From Streptomyces sp. BK340 (GTDB lineage Bacteria; Actinomycetota; Actinomycetes; Streptomycetales; Streptomycetaceae), in the NCBI RefSeq assembly GCF_007827595.1, contig NZ_VISR01000016.1, positions 150,952-214,951 on the forward strand: 64,000 nucleotides of DNA. Direction: 5' to 3'. A program made the position numbers and the translations under genes. Below are positions 14,445-22,477 of the stretch, one piece after another (position 1 is the stretch's first letter; every line of letters starts with the position of its first letter). A model generated the notes under the pieces. It had not been told where the DNA came from and made no database searches. It saw nothing but the letters and a program-made list of their open reading frames with translations.

Positions 14445-15200
14445 TCAGCTCCAGACGTTGCCCTGGTTCTGGCCGCGCGCCCCCTGCTGCCCCATGCCGA
14501 ACTGCGCGGCGAGACCCTGGCCGATCTGCGCGTTCTGCGGCGGCAGCAGCTCGCTGGGCTGCACGAGCGCGAACCCGGAGCCCATGAAGCTCAGCTCCCA
14601 GCCCTCACCGGTGTTCCCACGCCGCCGCCACACTCCCGAGGAGTGCGTCTGGGCCTGCATCTGCACCCGCAGCCCGGTGGACCAGGCGACGATCGCGTCC
14701 GCGTCGCAGTTGACGTACTTGTCGGGCGTGACCTGCATCAGCAGCGGCGCGCCCGAGGTCATCAGGGCCACCTTGCCGCGCCCGGTGATGTTCAGCTGGT
14801 ACTTCCCGGACCCGGAGATGCCGTAGAGGCTGTCGACGGCGATGACCTCGTGGTGCAGCGAGGAGTCCATGGCGAGGACGTAGCTGCTGTCGACCGTCAG
14901 GCCGTCCTGCTCGACCTCCATGACGTGCACATGCTGGGCGAGGTTGGCGAGGTAGACCGTGCCCTGCCCGTGGCAGCGCATCAGGTCCAGGCCCTCGCCG
15001 GTGTACGCACGCGCGCGTGCCTGGCTGTTGCTGCGGTACTCGGCATCGAACTCGACGAGTCCCTGGTAGGCGACCATGGTGCCCTTGCGGGCGAGGAGGT
15101 CGTCGTGACCCTCGAGGGTGACCCGGAGCATCTGCTTGTTCTGCAGGCTCCAACGCTCCTGAGTCTGGGAGTCGTTGTACGCGAAAAGCGGGCTCTGCAT
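14445..15200 (-). CDS. AIM24 family protein (C-terminal gene of the TerD/AIM24 cluster)
   Basis: A 251-aa AIM24 domain protein. It begins MQSPLFAYNDSQTQERWSLQ and shows the family's beta-strand repeats: KQMLRVTLEGHDDLLARKGT, MVAYQGLVEFDAEY, GEGLDLMRCHGQGTVYLANL, SGSGKYQLNITGRGKVALMT and a C-terminal GEGWELSFMGSGFALVQPSE. AIM24 folds are trimeric beta-helix-like modules of unclear biochemical function, named after a yeast mitochondrial protein. There is no signal peptide. It is the last of three consecutive AIM24-containing genes, 18 nt after the previous one, so one operon is likely. It ends in a Gln/Gly-rich tail. Confidence 0.9.
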   Translation of the reverse strand: MQSPLFAYNDSQTQERWSLQNKQMLRVTLEGHDDLLARKGTMVAYQGLVEFDAEYRSNSQARARAYTGEGLDLMRCHGQGTVYLANLAQHVHVMEVEQDGLTVDSSYVLAMDSSLHHEVIAVDSLYGISGSGKYQLNITGRGKVALMTSGAPLLMQVTPDKYVNCDADAIVAWSTGLRVQMQAQTHSSGVWRRRGNTGEGWELSFMGSGFALVQPSELLPPQNAQIGQGLAAQFGMGQQGARGQNQGNVWS

Positions 15201-15218
15201 GATGTTTCTGGCTCCCCC

Positions 15219-15899
15219 TCAGCCCCGGAACCGGAGGCGGTCGGTGCTGTCCTCGCTGGGCTGGACGACGACGATGCCCTGGCCGGAGAAGGCCATCTGG
15301 TAGGCCTCACCGCTGCCGCGGCCGATCAGTGACTGGGCCTTGAAGCTGCGCTTGCCCTTCACCTTCAGGTTCGGGGACCAGGCGACGAGCGCGTCGGGGT
15401 CGACGTACGTCTCGTCCTCGCCGCCGCCGCAGTCGACGACGATCGGCTTGCCCCGGGAGGTCAGCGCGACCCAGCCCTGCCCGGAGATCCTCGTGTTCCA
15501 CAGGCCCTGTCCGGCGAACTTGGCGAGCCCCTTGACGCGCTCCACGCCCCAGTCGAGGTGGGCGTCGAAGGCGAGCAGGTTGGTGGCGTTGACGGAGATG
15601 CCGTCGCCGTTGAGGTTGATCACGACGACGTTGGCGCCGTAGTCGGCGAGGTAGAGCAGTCCGTCGCCGGAGCACTTCATCAGCGGCGCGCCTTCGCCGG
15701 TGATCCAGTCGCGGGCGATCTGGCGCACGGCCGGCGGGTTGGGCTCGTACTGGATGAAGCCTTCGTAGGCGACCATCGACCCCACGCGCGCGAGGAGGTC
15801 GTTCCCGGTCTGCAGGGCGACCTTCAGCATGTGGTCGCCGTGGTTCTCCATACGGGCGGTGACGGGTGCGGGGGCGTAGCCCGCGAGCGGCTGGTTCAT
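15219..15899 (-). CDS. AIM24 family protein (middle gene of the TerD/AIM24 cluster)
   Basis: A 226-aa AIM24 protein, paralogous to the genes on both sides. It begins MNQPLAGYAPAPVTARMENH and contains HMLKVALQTGNDLLARVGSM, VAYEGFIQYEPNP, GEGAPLMKCSGDGLLYLADY, LWNTRISGQGWVALTSRGKP and GSGEAYQMAFSGQGIVVVQP. There are no membrane segments. It starts 11 nt after the stop of the TerD-AIM24 fusion gene and ends 18 nt before the next AIM24 gene, so all three are likely co-transcribed and may form a hetero-oligomer. Function unknown. Confidence 0.9.
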   Translation of the reverse strand: MNQPLAGYAPAPVTARMENHGDHMLKVALQTGNDLLARVGSMVAYEGFIQYEPNPPAVRQIARDWITGEGAPLMKCSGDGLLYLADYGANVVVINLNGDGISVNATNLLAFDAHLDWGVERVKGLAKFAGQGLWNTRISGQGWVALTSRGKPIVVDCGGGEDETYVDPDALVAWSPNLKVKGKRSFKAQSLIGRGSGEAYQMAFSGQGIVVVQPSEDSTDRLRFRG

Positions 15900-15910
15900 G
15901 ACGGGCTCCC

Positions 15911-17581
15911 TCAGACCTCGTACGGCTGGACGACGATGAAGTTGCCGGGCGCACCCCGGAACTGCAGGTTGACGCTCTCACCGGTGTCGCCCGGGTAGGC
16001 GTTGCGGCGCATCCGGACCTGGCTGGAGACGATCACCTGGGAGGCCGCCGACCAGGCGACGACCGCGTTGCAGTCGGCGAAGGTCGTGGGCGTCACGGGC
16101 AGCACGACGGGCGTGCCGTGCGTCTTGACGACGATGGTGCCGGTGCCCTGGAACTGCATGGTGAACAGCGCGCCACCCGGGATGCCGTGGCCCTCGATGC
16201 GACGGACCTCGTGCTGGAGGCTCTCGTCGAAGGCGAGGACGTTCTCCGCGGACACGCAGATCGCGTCGCCCTGCAGCTCGATGGGGTGCAGGTGGGTGGA
16301 GTTCTCGGCGAGGAACACCTGGCCGTTGCCGGTGCAGCGCATCAGCTGCATCTCCTGGCCGGTCGCGTTGCCCACGAGCCGCCCGGCGAACCCGGCGCCC
16401 TTGTAGCTGAAGTCGACCTTGCCCTGGTAGAGCACCATGCTGCCCTGCCGGGCCAGCACGGGCTGCCCGCCGATGCCGAGGTCGACACGGATCAGCTTCT
16501 TGTTCTGCTGTGTCCAGCGCTGCCCGGTGGGCGTCTCCTTGAACGCCTGGAGCGCGGCCGTGACACCGGCACCACCCTGGGGAGCGCCCTGCGGCACTCC
16601 GTAGGGAGTGGTCTGCTGACCCGGGACCTGGCCGTAGGGCGGCTGCTGGCCGTAGCCCGGAGGCATGGGCGCACCCGGCTGACCGCCGTAGGAGGGCTGC
16701 TGGCCGTAGCCCGGAGGCATCGGCGCGCCGGGCTGGCCGCCGTACGACGGCTGCTGCGGCGGCTGGCCGTAGGGCGCGGGCGCCGGGGCCGGCGGATGGA
16801 CCGTGCCGCCGGCGGGCGGGGTCAGGGGGGCGATGATCGTCGGCGCCGCGTGCACGTTCGGCGCGGGTGCCGGGGCCGGGGCCGGGGCCGGGGGCGGAGT
16901 CGCGCTCGGCGGCGCGAAGCCCTGCGGAGCGGGTGCCGGAGCAGGGGCGGGCGCCGGGGCGCCGAACGCGGGCGTCGGGCCGGCCTGTGCGGGCGGGGCG
17001 AAGCCGGGGGCGGCGCCGGACTGCGGCTGCTGCGGGGCGGCGGGCGCCTCCTCCTCCAGCACTTCGCCGCCGAAGTTCTTCAGCAGCGCCTCCAGGCCGC
17101 CGTCGAAGCCCTGGCCGACCGCGGCGAACCGCCACACGTCCTTGAAGTAGAAGTCACCGAGCATCACGGCCCGCTCGGTGGAGAACTCCGAGCCGCTGAA
17201 GGAGTACCGCGCGACCTCCTCGCCGCCGGCCACGATGCGCACGTATCCGGGATCGATCTGCGACATCTGCCCGGCACCGTCGATGGTCGCCGTGAAGGAC
17301 AGCTTGCGGATCTGGGAGGGGATCCGGTCCAGGGTGACCCGGAACGACTCCGTGTCACCCGACTGGGTACCCAGCAGCTGAATGGACTCCTCCGGGGACT
17401 TCGGCTGGTTGAAGAAGACGAAGTACCGGTCGTCCGAGAGACGCTCGTCGGCGTCCAGACCGAAGCAGCTGATGTCGAAGGTCAGTCCGGGGGCGGAGAT
17501 CTGCACGCCTACGTACAGATCCGTGCCCGCCGTGAGGTCACTGATCCTGGCCTTGTGGCCGCGTTGGAATTCCCTGGCCAT
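15911..17581 (-). CDS. TerD domain fused to AIM24 domain via a Pro/Gly/Gln-rich linker
   Basis: A 556-aa two-domain protein. Residues 1 to about 165 form a TerD domain (DLYVGVQISAPGLTFDISCF, ERLSDDRYFVFFNQPKSPEE, GDTESFRVTLDRIP, ERAVMLGDFYFKDVWRFAAV), which in the Ter system binds calcium and is linked to tellurite, phage and general stress responses. Residues 170-350 are low complexity: PAPAPAPAP runs and a near-perfect duplicated GYGQQPSYGGQPGAPMPP unit. The last 200 residues are an AIM24 domain (FSYKGAGFAGRLVGNATGQE, MQLMRCTGNGQVFLAE, VNLQFRGAPGNFIVVQP). First gene of a three-gene operon with two free-standing AIM24 proteins. The ATG at 17581 is the only sensible start. Confidence 0.92.
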   Translation of the reverse strand: MAREFQRGHKARISDLTAGTDLYVGVQISAPGLTFDISCFGLDADERLSDDRYFVFFNQPKSPEESIQLLGTQSGDTESFRVTLDRIPSQIRKLSFTATIDGAGQMSQIDPGYVRIVAGGEEVARYSFSGSEFSTERAVMLGDFYFKDVWRFAAVGQGFDGGLEALLKNFGGEVLEEEAPAAPQQPQSGAAPGFAPPAQAGPTPAFGAPAPAPAPAPAPQGFAPPSATPPPAPAPAPAPAPNVHAAPTIIAPLTPPAGGTVHPPAPAPAPYGQPPQQPSYGGQPGAPMPPGYGQQPSYGGQPGAPMPPGYGQQPPYGQVPGQQTTPYGVPQGAPQGGAGVTAALQAFKETPTGQRWTQQNKKLIRVDLGIGGQPVLARQGSMVLYQGKVDFSYKGAGFAGRLVGNATGQEMQLMRCTGNGQVFLAENSTHLHPIELQGDAICVSAENVLAFDESLQHEVRRIEGHGIPGGALFTMQFQGTGTIVVKTHGTPVVLPVTPTTFADCNAVVAWSAASQVIVSSQVRMRRNAYPGDTGESVNLQFRGAPGNFIVVQPYEV

Positions 17582-17709
17582 GCGTTACGACCGTCCCCCA
17601 TCCCGAATGTGAGTGCGTCGCGCCAGGCTAACGGCAAACCCCGACATCGGACGCAGCCGGTACAGACCCGGTACACAACCGCGCCCGTGGACGGATCCAC
17701 GGCGCCCGT

Positions 17710-18306
17710 TCACTCCCCGCGCGCGCCGGGCCCATGTGGCAGCCGCTCGGCCGCCACCACCCCTTCGAGGTAGCCGCGAGCCCGCTCGGTGCGCGGGTAG
17801 GACTCCAGCAGCCGCCAGAAGTCCGGCCCGTGACCAGGCACCAGCAGATGCGCCAGCTCGTGGCACAGCACGTAGTCGACGACGTACTCCGGCATCCCCT
17901 GCAGCCGGTGCGAGAGCCGGATGCTGCCCTCGGCCGGCGTGCACGAACCCCACCGGGTGTTCTGGTTGGTGACCCAGCGCACGGAGGCGGGGCGCGCCCG
18001 GCCGTCGAAGTACTGGTCCGACAGCCGCTCGGCGCGCTCGGTCAGCTCCGCGTCGCCCAGCACCCGTTTGCTCTCCTGGGCGGCCAGTTTGTCGAGCATG
18101 ACGGTCACCCAGCGCTGCTCCTCCGCCTCGGACATCCGGGCGGGGATCAGTACGACGGTGCGATCGCCCTCGCGGTACGCGGAGACCGTGCGGCGGCGCC
18201 GGGTACTCCTGCGGACCTCGATCGCGCTCGCCCCCGAGCCGCTCGGCGGCTGGCTCGTCGTGCTGCGCTGTGGCTTTCCGGCGCGGTGCAGGGGGTCGGC
18301 GGGCAC
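17710..18306 (-). CDS. YgjP-like (DUF45) zinc metallopeptidase
   Basis: A 198-aa protein. The N-terminal 40 residues are basic and Ser/Thr-rich (RRSTRRRRTVSAYREG). The core has VRWVTNQNTRWGSCTPAEGS, IRLSHRLQGMPEYVVDYVL and the zinc site CHELAHLLVPGHGPDFWRLL (HExxH with third ligand His seven residues on), the signature of the YgjP/DUF45 M48-like peptidases, often found with restriction or stress genes. It is cytoplasmic, with no membrane segments. Upstream of the TerD/AIM24 operon on the same strand, 128 nt away. The ATG at 18306 is preferred; longer forms have no conserved sequence. Confidence 0.9.
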   Translation of the reverse strand: MPADPLHRAGKPQRSTTSQPPSGSGASAIEVRRSTRRRRTVSAYREGDRTVVLIPARMSEAEEQRWVTVMLDKLAAQESKRVLGDAELTERAERLSDQYFDGRARPASVRWVTNQNTRWGSCTPAEGSIRLSHRLQGMPEYVVDYVLCHELAHLLVPGHGPDFWRLLESYPRTERARGYLEGVVAAERLPHGPGARGE

Positions 18307-18504
18307 GCCCCGACGTTACCCGCTGGACAGCACCGAAGTCCCGGCTCCGGAACGGTTCGATGCCGATGCCCCACCATGCGTTTGATTTGTACGACCGATA
18401 TGCCCGACTGGTGCACCCCGTTCGTACGACGATCATCCCCCGCCTGTGGACAACGCCCGCCGCCCGTCAGCCCGACCCGGCATGCTGGCAGGCGTCGACG
18501 GAGC

Positions 18505-18606
18505 ATGACCGGCTTCACCGACAACACGGATGTCCACGAAGGTCATGGACACCCATGGACTCAAGGAACATTTCAGGGCAGTTCACGGAATACGGGGGAC
18601 CTGTGA
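18505..18606 (+). CDS. Candidate 33-aa peptide ORF coupled to the E1-like gene
   Basis: A 34-codon ORF begins at ATG 18505 (MTGFTDNTDV) and its TGA overlaps the next gene's ATG (TGATG at 18604-18608). The product is Thr/Ser/Gly/His-rich and has no Cys. The coupling suggests translation, but the only Shine-Dalgarno-like sequence (GGAG) is one base from the ATG, which is too close, so this may be a chance frame. It matters because the following protein resembles enzymes that act on small ribosomal peptides. Confidence 0.35.
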   Translation: MTGFTDNTDVHEGHGHPWTQGTFQGSSRNTGDL

Positions 18607-19820
18607 TGCATCCGATGGTGAAACCCGCGCTGCGACGCGGCTGGCGCGACCTCAACACCGTGCAGTTCGGTATGACCCCGGCGCACGCGATGACACTCGG
18701 ACCGATGGACACGGCCACGGGCAGCTTCCTGGAACTGCTCAACGGCACCCGCGCCCTCCCCCTGCTGCGCGAGGAGGGCCGGCGCATGGACCTGCAGGAC
18801 GGCCACGTCGACGCGCTCCTCGACCGGCTGGCCCGGGCCGGACTGCTCGACGACACACGCGGCGGCGGACCCGCCGCGGACACCCTGCGCGAGAAGACGG
18901 ACGTCCTGGAGCGGCTCCGCCCCGACCTCGCCTCCCTCTCCCTGACCGCCCCCGAACCCGGCGGCGCCCTCGGCCGGCTCGCGGCCCGCCGCTCCCTGCG
19001 CGTGCAGGTACGAGGCGCGGGACGGGTCGGCGCCGTACTGGCCTCGGTACTGTCCGGGGCCGGCGTCGGCGAGGTCGACGTACGCGACGTGGGACGCGTG
19101 GAACCGTGGGACGTGGCCCCGGGCGGGCTGCCCGCCGACTCCCTTCGCGAACGCCGGGACGAAGCGGCACGGGCAGCCGTCCGCCGCGCCGCCCCCGACC
19201 GCCCGCCACGCCGTACCCGCTCCAGCCGCTGCGGCACGGAGGACCCCGGACTCTCCCTGGTGATCCTCGCCCCCAGGGACGACGTCGCCGTGCACACACC
19301 GGACCCGTTCACCGCCGAACCCCTCATGACCTCCGGAACACCCCACCTGTACGCAGGCGTCGTGGAAGGCACCGGGATCGTCGGACCGCTCGTCCTGCCC
19401 GGCGAGACCAGCTGCGCCGGCTGTCTGCACCAGGACCGCACGGACCGGGACCCCGCCTGGCCCCGCCTGGTCGCCCAGTGGCGCTCCGGAAAGGCCCGCC
19501 GCGTGGGCGCCTGCGACCTGGCACTCGCCACCACGGTCGCGGGACTGGCCGCCGCACACGCCCTCGCCTTCCTCGACGGGGAGACACCGTCCAGCACCGG
19601 CACCCGCTGGGAGGCCTCCCTGCCCGGTCTGAACTGGCGCTCCCGGCCGGTGCGGCCGCACCCCGCATGCGGGTGCGGGACCGCGGAGAGAGGAAATGGG
19701 GAGCACTCCTCAACCGACGGGGAGCCACGCGAGACAATGGCGGTGCAACGGCCGCCGACGGAGCGACGACGCGAGGCAGGCCCGGCGCGGCCGACTGGGA
19801 CTTGGAGGGCGCATGTCTGA
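18606..19820 (+). CDS. E1-like (ThiF-fold) protein of the TOMM cyclodehydratase partner type
   Basis: A 404-aa protein starting at ATG 18606. Residues 1-75 look like a small winged-helix peptide-binding domain (TVQFGMTPAHAMTLGPMDTA, LLDRLARAGLLDD). Residues 130-180 hold a Rossmann-like segment with RGAGRVGAVLASVL. The C-terminal half has a likely zinc site: CxxC in GETSCAGCLHQ and CxC in PHPACGCG, spaced as in the ocin-ThiF/TOMM E1-like proteins that deliver precursor peptides to a YcaO cyclodehydratase. No YcaO, dehydrogenase or clear precursor lies in the window, so it is an orphan; a distinct conserved role in Streptomyces is equally possible. Overlaps the ABC1 kinase gene by 8 nt. Confidence 0.7.
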   Translation: MHPMVKPALRRGWRDLNTVQFGMTPAHAMTLGPMDTATGSFLELLNGTRALPLLREEGRRMDLQDGHVDALLDRLARAGLLDDTRGGGPAADTLREKTDVLERLRPDLASLSLTAPEPGGALGRLAARRSLRVQVRGAGRVGAVLASVLSGAGVGEVDVRDVGRVEPWDVAPGGLPADSLRERRDEAARAAVRRAAPDRPPRRTRSSRCGTEDPGLSLVILAPRDDVAVHTPDPFTAEPLMTSGTPHLYAGVVEGTGIVGPLVLPGETSCAGCLHQDRTDRDPAWPRLVAQWRSGKARRVGACDLALATTVAGLAAAHALAFLDGETPSSTGTRWEASLPGLNWRSRPVRPHPACGCGTAERGNGEHSSTDGEPRETMAVQRPPTERRREAGPARPTGTWRAHV

Positions 19821-21174
19821 TCTTCCCCGGAAGGCGGTCACCCGTACCGCCAAGCTCGCCGCGCTCCCGCTCGGCTTCGCAGGCCGGGCGACCTGGGGGC
19901 TGGGCAAGCGGATCGTGGGCGAGTCCGCGGAGATCGTCGGCCGGGAGCTGCAACAGCGCACCGCGGAGCAGCTGTTCAAAGTCCTCGGCGAGCTGAAGGG
20001 CGGAGCCATGAAGTTCGGGCAGGCGCTGTCCGTCTTCGAGTCCGCCCTCCCGGAGGAGGTCGCCGGCCCCTACCGCGCGGCACTGACCAAGCTCCAGGAC
20101 GCGGCCCCGCCGATGCCGACCCGCACGGTGCACGCGGTGCTGGAGGAGCGGCTGGGAGAGGACTGGCGGGACCTGTTCCTGGAGTTCGAGGAGAAGCCGG
20201 CGGCCGCGGCCTCCATCGGCCAGGTGCACCGGGCGGTGTGGCACGACGGCCGTGAGGTGGCGGTCAAGGTGCAGTACCCGGGCGCGGGCGAGGCCCTGCT
20301 GTCCGACCTGAGCCAACTCAGCCGTTTCGCACGGCTGTTGGGCCCGCTCATCCCCGGCATGGACATCAAACCGTTGATCGCGGAGATGCGGGACCGTGTC
20401 TCCGAGGAGCTGGACTACGCGCTGGAGGCCCAGGCCCAGGACGCCCACGCGCAGGAGTTCGCGGACGACCCCGACGTGGTGGTCCCGGCCGTGGTGCACC
20501 AGTGCGATCAGATCCTGGTCACGGAGTGGATCGACGGGATCCCGCTGTCGGAGATCATCACGGACGGCACCGAGGAGCAGCGCGACCGCGCCGGGCAGCT
20601 CCTGGCCCGCTTCCTCTTCTCCGGACCGGCCCGCACCGGTCTGCTGCACGCCGATCCGCATCCCGGCAACTTCCGTCTGCTGCCCGACGGCGACGACGAC
20701 TGGCGCCTGGGCGTCCTGGACTTCGGCACGGTCGACCGGCTCCCGGGCGGCCTGCCGACACCGATCGGCATCTCGCTGCGGATGACCTTGGACGACGAGG
20801 CGGAAACCGTCTACGAGCTGCTGTGCGCGGAAGGGTTCGTCAAGGAGTCCATAGAACTGGACCCCGACGCGGTCCTCGACTACCTGCTCCCGATCATCGA
20901 GCCCGCCCGGGCCGAGGCGTTCACCTTCACCCGCTCATGGATGCGCAGCCAGGCCGCCCGTATCGCCGACCCCCGCTCCCCCGCCTACCAGCTGGGCAAG
21001 CAGCTCAACCTGCCGCCGGCCTATCTGCTGATACACCGGGTGACGCTGAGCACCATCGGCGTGCTCTGCCAACTGGGGGCCACGGTACGACTGCGGGACG
21101 AACTGGAGGAATGGCTGCCCGGGTTCGTGCTCGAGGACGAACCGGCAGAGGAGGAACCGGCCGCGGAGGCGTGA
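19813..21174 (+). CDS. ABC1/UbiB/AarF family atypical kinase
   Basis: A 453-aa ABC1 family protein from ATG 19813 (GGAGG 6 nt upstream, within the end of the previous gene). Family motifs are clear: KFGQALSVFESALPEE (KxGQ), the Ala-rich loop AAASIGQVHRAV, the lysine strand VAVKVQYPG, EELDYALEAQAQ, the catalytic loop LLHADPHPGNF and the metal Asp in VLDFGTVDRL. No membrane helix is evident. ABC1 proteins are ATPases linked to lipid/quinone metabolism. The position upstream of wblC mirrors Rv3197, next to whiB7 in mycobacteria, where it is part of the macrolide-response neighbourhood. Confidence 0.93.
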   Translation: MSDLPRKAVTRTAKLAALPLGFAGRATWGLGKRIVGESAEIVGRELQQRTAEQLFKVLGELKGGAMKFGQALSVFESALPEEVAGPYRAALTKLQDAAPPMPTRTVHAVLEERLGEDWRDLFLEFEEKPAAAASIGQVHRAVWHDGREVAVKVQYPGAGEALLSDLSQLSRFARLLGPLIPGMDIKPLIAEMRDRVSEELDYALEAQAQDAHAQEFADDPDVVVPAVVHQCDQILVTEWIDGIPLSEIITDGTEEQRDRAGQLLARFLFSGPARTGLLHADPHPGNFRLLPDGDDDWRLGVLDFGTVDRLPGGLPTPIGISLRMTLDDEAETVYELLCAEGFVKESIELDPDAVLDYLLPIIEPARAEAFTFTRSWMRSQAARIADPRSPAYQLGKQLNLPPAYLLIHRVTLSTIGVLCQLGATVRLRDELEEWLPGFVLEDEPAEEEPAAEA

Positions 21175-21277
21175 CCGGGGCTGCTGAGCCGCCGGGCTGC
21201 TGGGCTGCCCGGCTGCCACGGTGTTGGTGGGGGGTGGGGAGGGGTGGGGCGGGGGGAGGGCCCCCGGAGAAGCGTTC

Positions 21278-21490
21278 TCACCACCAGGACGAGTCCAGCC
21301 GCCCCTCGATCGCTCGTAGGTTCTCCCGGGAGCAGACGTCGCAGAAGTACTGACGGATGCCGTTCTCCACGGAGCAGGTCCAGGTGGTCGGCTGGGGGCC
21401 GCCGGCGGGGGTGCCGCAGCGGGCGCACACGAGGGGGCGGGGCTCCGTGGTGGAGCCGCCCTGATCACTTCCTCCGGAAGGGCTCGTCAC
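21278..21490 (-). CDS. Small zinc-ribbon-like protein
   Basis: A 70-aa acidic protein from GTG 21490 (MTSPSGGSDQ after formylation). The central part has two CxxC pairs, LVCARCGTPA and YFCDVCSREN, separated by about 24 residues with TWTCSVENGIRQ, forming a likely zinc ribbon. It ends LDSSWW. Conserved as a small neighbour of wblC in Streptomyces as far as I can tell; function unknown. A longer start at GTG 21532 has no ribosome-binding site; GGAGAG lies about 14 nt before 21490, so the start is not certain. Separated from the wblC operon by a strong terminator. Confidence 0.75.
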   Translation of the reverse strand: MTSPSGGSDQGGSTTEPRPLVCARCGTPAGGPQPTTWTCSVENGIRQYFCDVCSRENLRAIEGRLDSSWW

Positions 21491-21540
21491 GTGCCGACGA
21501 TAACTCTCCGACCGGTGGATCGCCGTGCACAACGCACCGC

Positions 21541-21572
21541 GGGGGCCGGTCCGTTCGGTCGGACCGGCCCCC
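21541..21572. terminator. Terminator after the wblC operon
   Basis: GGGGGCCGGTCC, an 8-base loop and the exact complement form a 12-bp stem, 55 nt past the stop of the gene following wblC on the minus strand. Confidence 0.85.
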
Positions 21573-21627
21573 GCGGGGAAGGCTTCGCCTCCCTGTGCCG
21601 GGAGGCCACCGCTTCGAGTGTGCCGGG

Positions 21628-21951
21628 TTACTGCATGACGGCCATGGCGAGCGCACGGCGGGCGCGCATCGAGGCGCGTTCCGCCCGGCGCTGCATCCGT
21701 CGGGCGGTGACCAGGCTCAGGGCCTGACGTTCCCGCTCGGCGTCGTGCAGGCGCTCATGCATATGCGCACGGGCCAGGGCTTCTGGGATGAGTTGCATCT
21801 CTCGGGTCCTGTTCTGACGCGAGCCGGTCGCGCCGTTCATGGTGAAGTCTGGGGTCGCGGAGCCGGTGGGCTCGCTGGTGGACGGCTTCATCGGGGCCTG
21901 CTTCTTGGGGTCGTGCGTGAGGGGGCGATCGATCGTTCCTGCGGTGTTCAT
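21628..21951 (-). CDS. Hypothetical protein translationally coupled to wblC
   Basis: A 107-aa protein whose ATG (21951) overlaps the wblC stop by 4 nt (ATGA), so it is probably made in proportion to WblC. The N-terminal 50 residues are polar and disordered; the rest is a highly basic amphipathic helix (LARAHMHERLHDAERERQAL, TARRMQRRAERASMRARRAL). There are no cysteines and no membrane segment. I do not recognise a family. The basic helix could bind nucleic acid or ribosomes, which would fit the antibiotic-response context, but that is inference. Confidence 0.75.
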   Translation of the reverse strand: MNTAGTIDRPLTHDPKKQAPMKPSTSEPTGSATPDFTMNGATGSRQNRTREMQLIPEALARAHMHERLHDAERERQALSLVTARRMQRRAERASMRARRALAMAVMQ

Positions 21952-22316
21952 GCCGTGACCGGGTTCTTGCGCGGGCGGCCACGGGGCCGCTTGCGGGCGA
22001 CGACGACGCCCTGGACGAACAGCTCGCCACCCCAGACGCCCCAGGGCTCACGCCGCTCCTTGGCGCCGGCGAGGCAGGCCTCGATCAGCGGGCAGGTGCG
22101 GCAGAGGGACTTGGCGTACTCGACGTCGGCCGGCGACTCGGCGAAGAAGACCTCCGGGTCGTAGGAGCGGCAGGGGACGGGTACGCCGAGGTTCTCGATG
22201 GCGTCGTCGAGCGCGGTGAGCGCGGTGAGGGGGGTCAAGGTGGAGTCCTCCGTGAGACCGGGCGGGGGGATCGTTTGTGAAGGCGGTACGGACGGGGCGT
22301 GCGCTTCGAGTTGCAC
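21948..22316 (-). CDS. wblC: WhiB-family regulator WblC (WhiB7 orthologue)
   Basis: A 122-aa iron-sulphur transcription factor. The four cluster cysteines are in GVPVPCRSYD, then SLCRTCPLIEACLAG (C-x2-C-x5-C). The GVWGGELFVQG turn follows, and the C-terminal RKRPRGRPRKNP is the AT-hook diagnostic of WhiB7/WblC. It binds the housekeeping sigma factor and activates intrinsic resistance genes (drug export, ribosome protection, rRNA methylation) in response to translation-inhibiting antibiotics. GTG 22316 was chosen because GACGAGGA is 8-9 nt upstream and the conserved protein begins there; the frame stays open further but lies in the leader. It is SCO5190 in S. coelicolor. Expression is controlled by a long attenuated leader (see promoter, upstream ORF and terminator entries). 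Confidence 0.95.
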   Translation of the reverse strand: MQLEAHAPSVPPSQTIPPPGLTEDSTLTPLTALTALDDAIENLGVPVPCRSYDPEVFFAESPADVEYAKSLCRTCPLIEACLAGAKERREPWGVWGGELFVQGVVVARKRPRGRPRKNPVTA

Positions 22317-22412
22317 GGTTGGTTTTCCTCGTCTGGTCGTTCCGGCCGGTTGACCGGGTGTCGGCGTGGTACCGGGTTCTTTCCTTGTCCCGAGGCCCCT
22401 TCGCTCTGTCGT

Positions 22413-22424
22413 CCCCGTTCGGGG
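22413..22424 (-). promoter_or_regulatory. Small hairpin between the attenuator and wblC
   Basis: CCCCG-AA-CGGGG (minus strand) 10 bases past the attenuator. It could be part of alternative folding of the leader. Confidence 0.4.
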
Positions 22425-22425
22425 C

Positions 22426-22466
22426 AAACAGAAGGGCCGCGGATCCCGGGTGGGGTTCCGCGGCCC
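22426..22466 (-). terminator. Attenuator terminator in the wblC leader
   Basis: On the minus strand GGGCCGCGGA pairs with TCCGCGGCCC around a 13-base loop and is followed by TTCTGTTT. It sits about 110 nt before the wblC start and 12 nt after the small palindrome that overlaps the upstream ORF stop. This is where premature termination would occur in the absence of antibiotic. Confidence 0.8.
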
Positions 22467-22477
22467 TGAAGGCGCCG

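Noticed and set aside
14445..17581. AIM24/TerD cluster considered as a tellurite-resistance ter operon
   Set aside because: No terC, terZ, terA or associated biosynthetic genes; only the TerD domain is shared.
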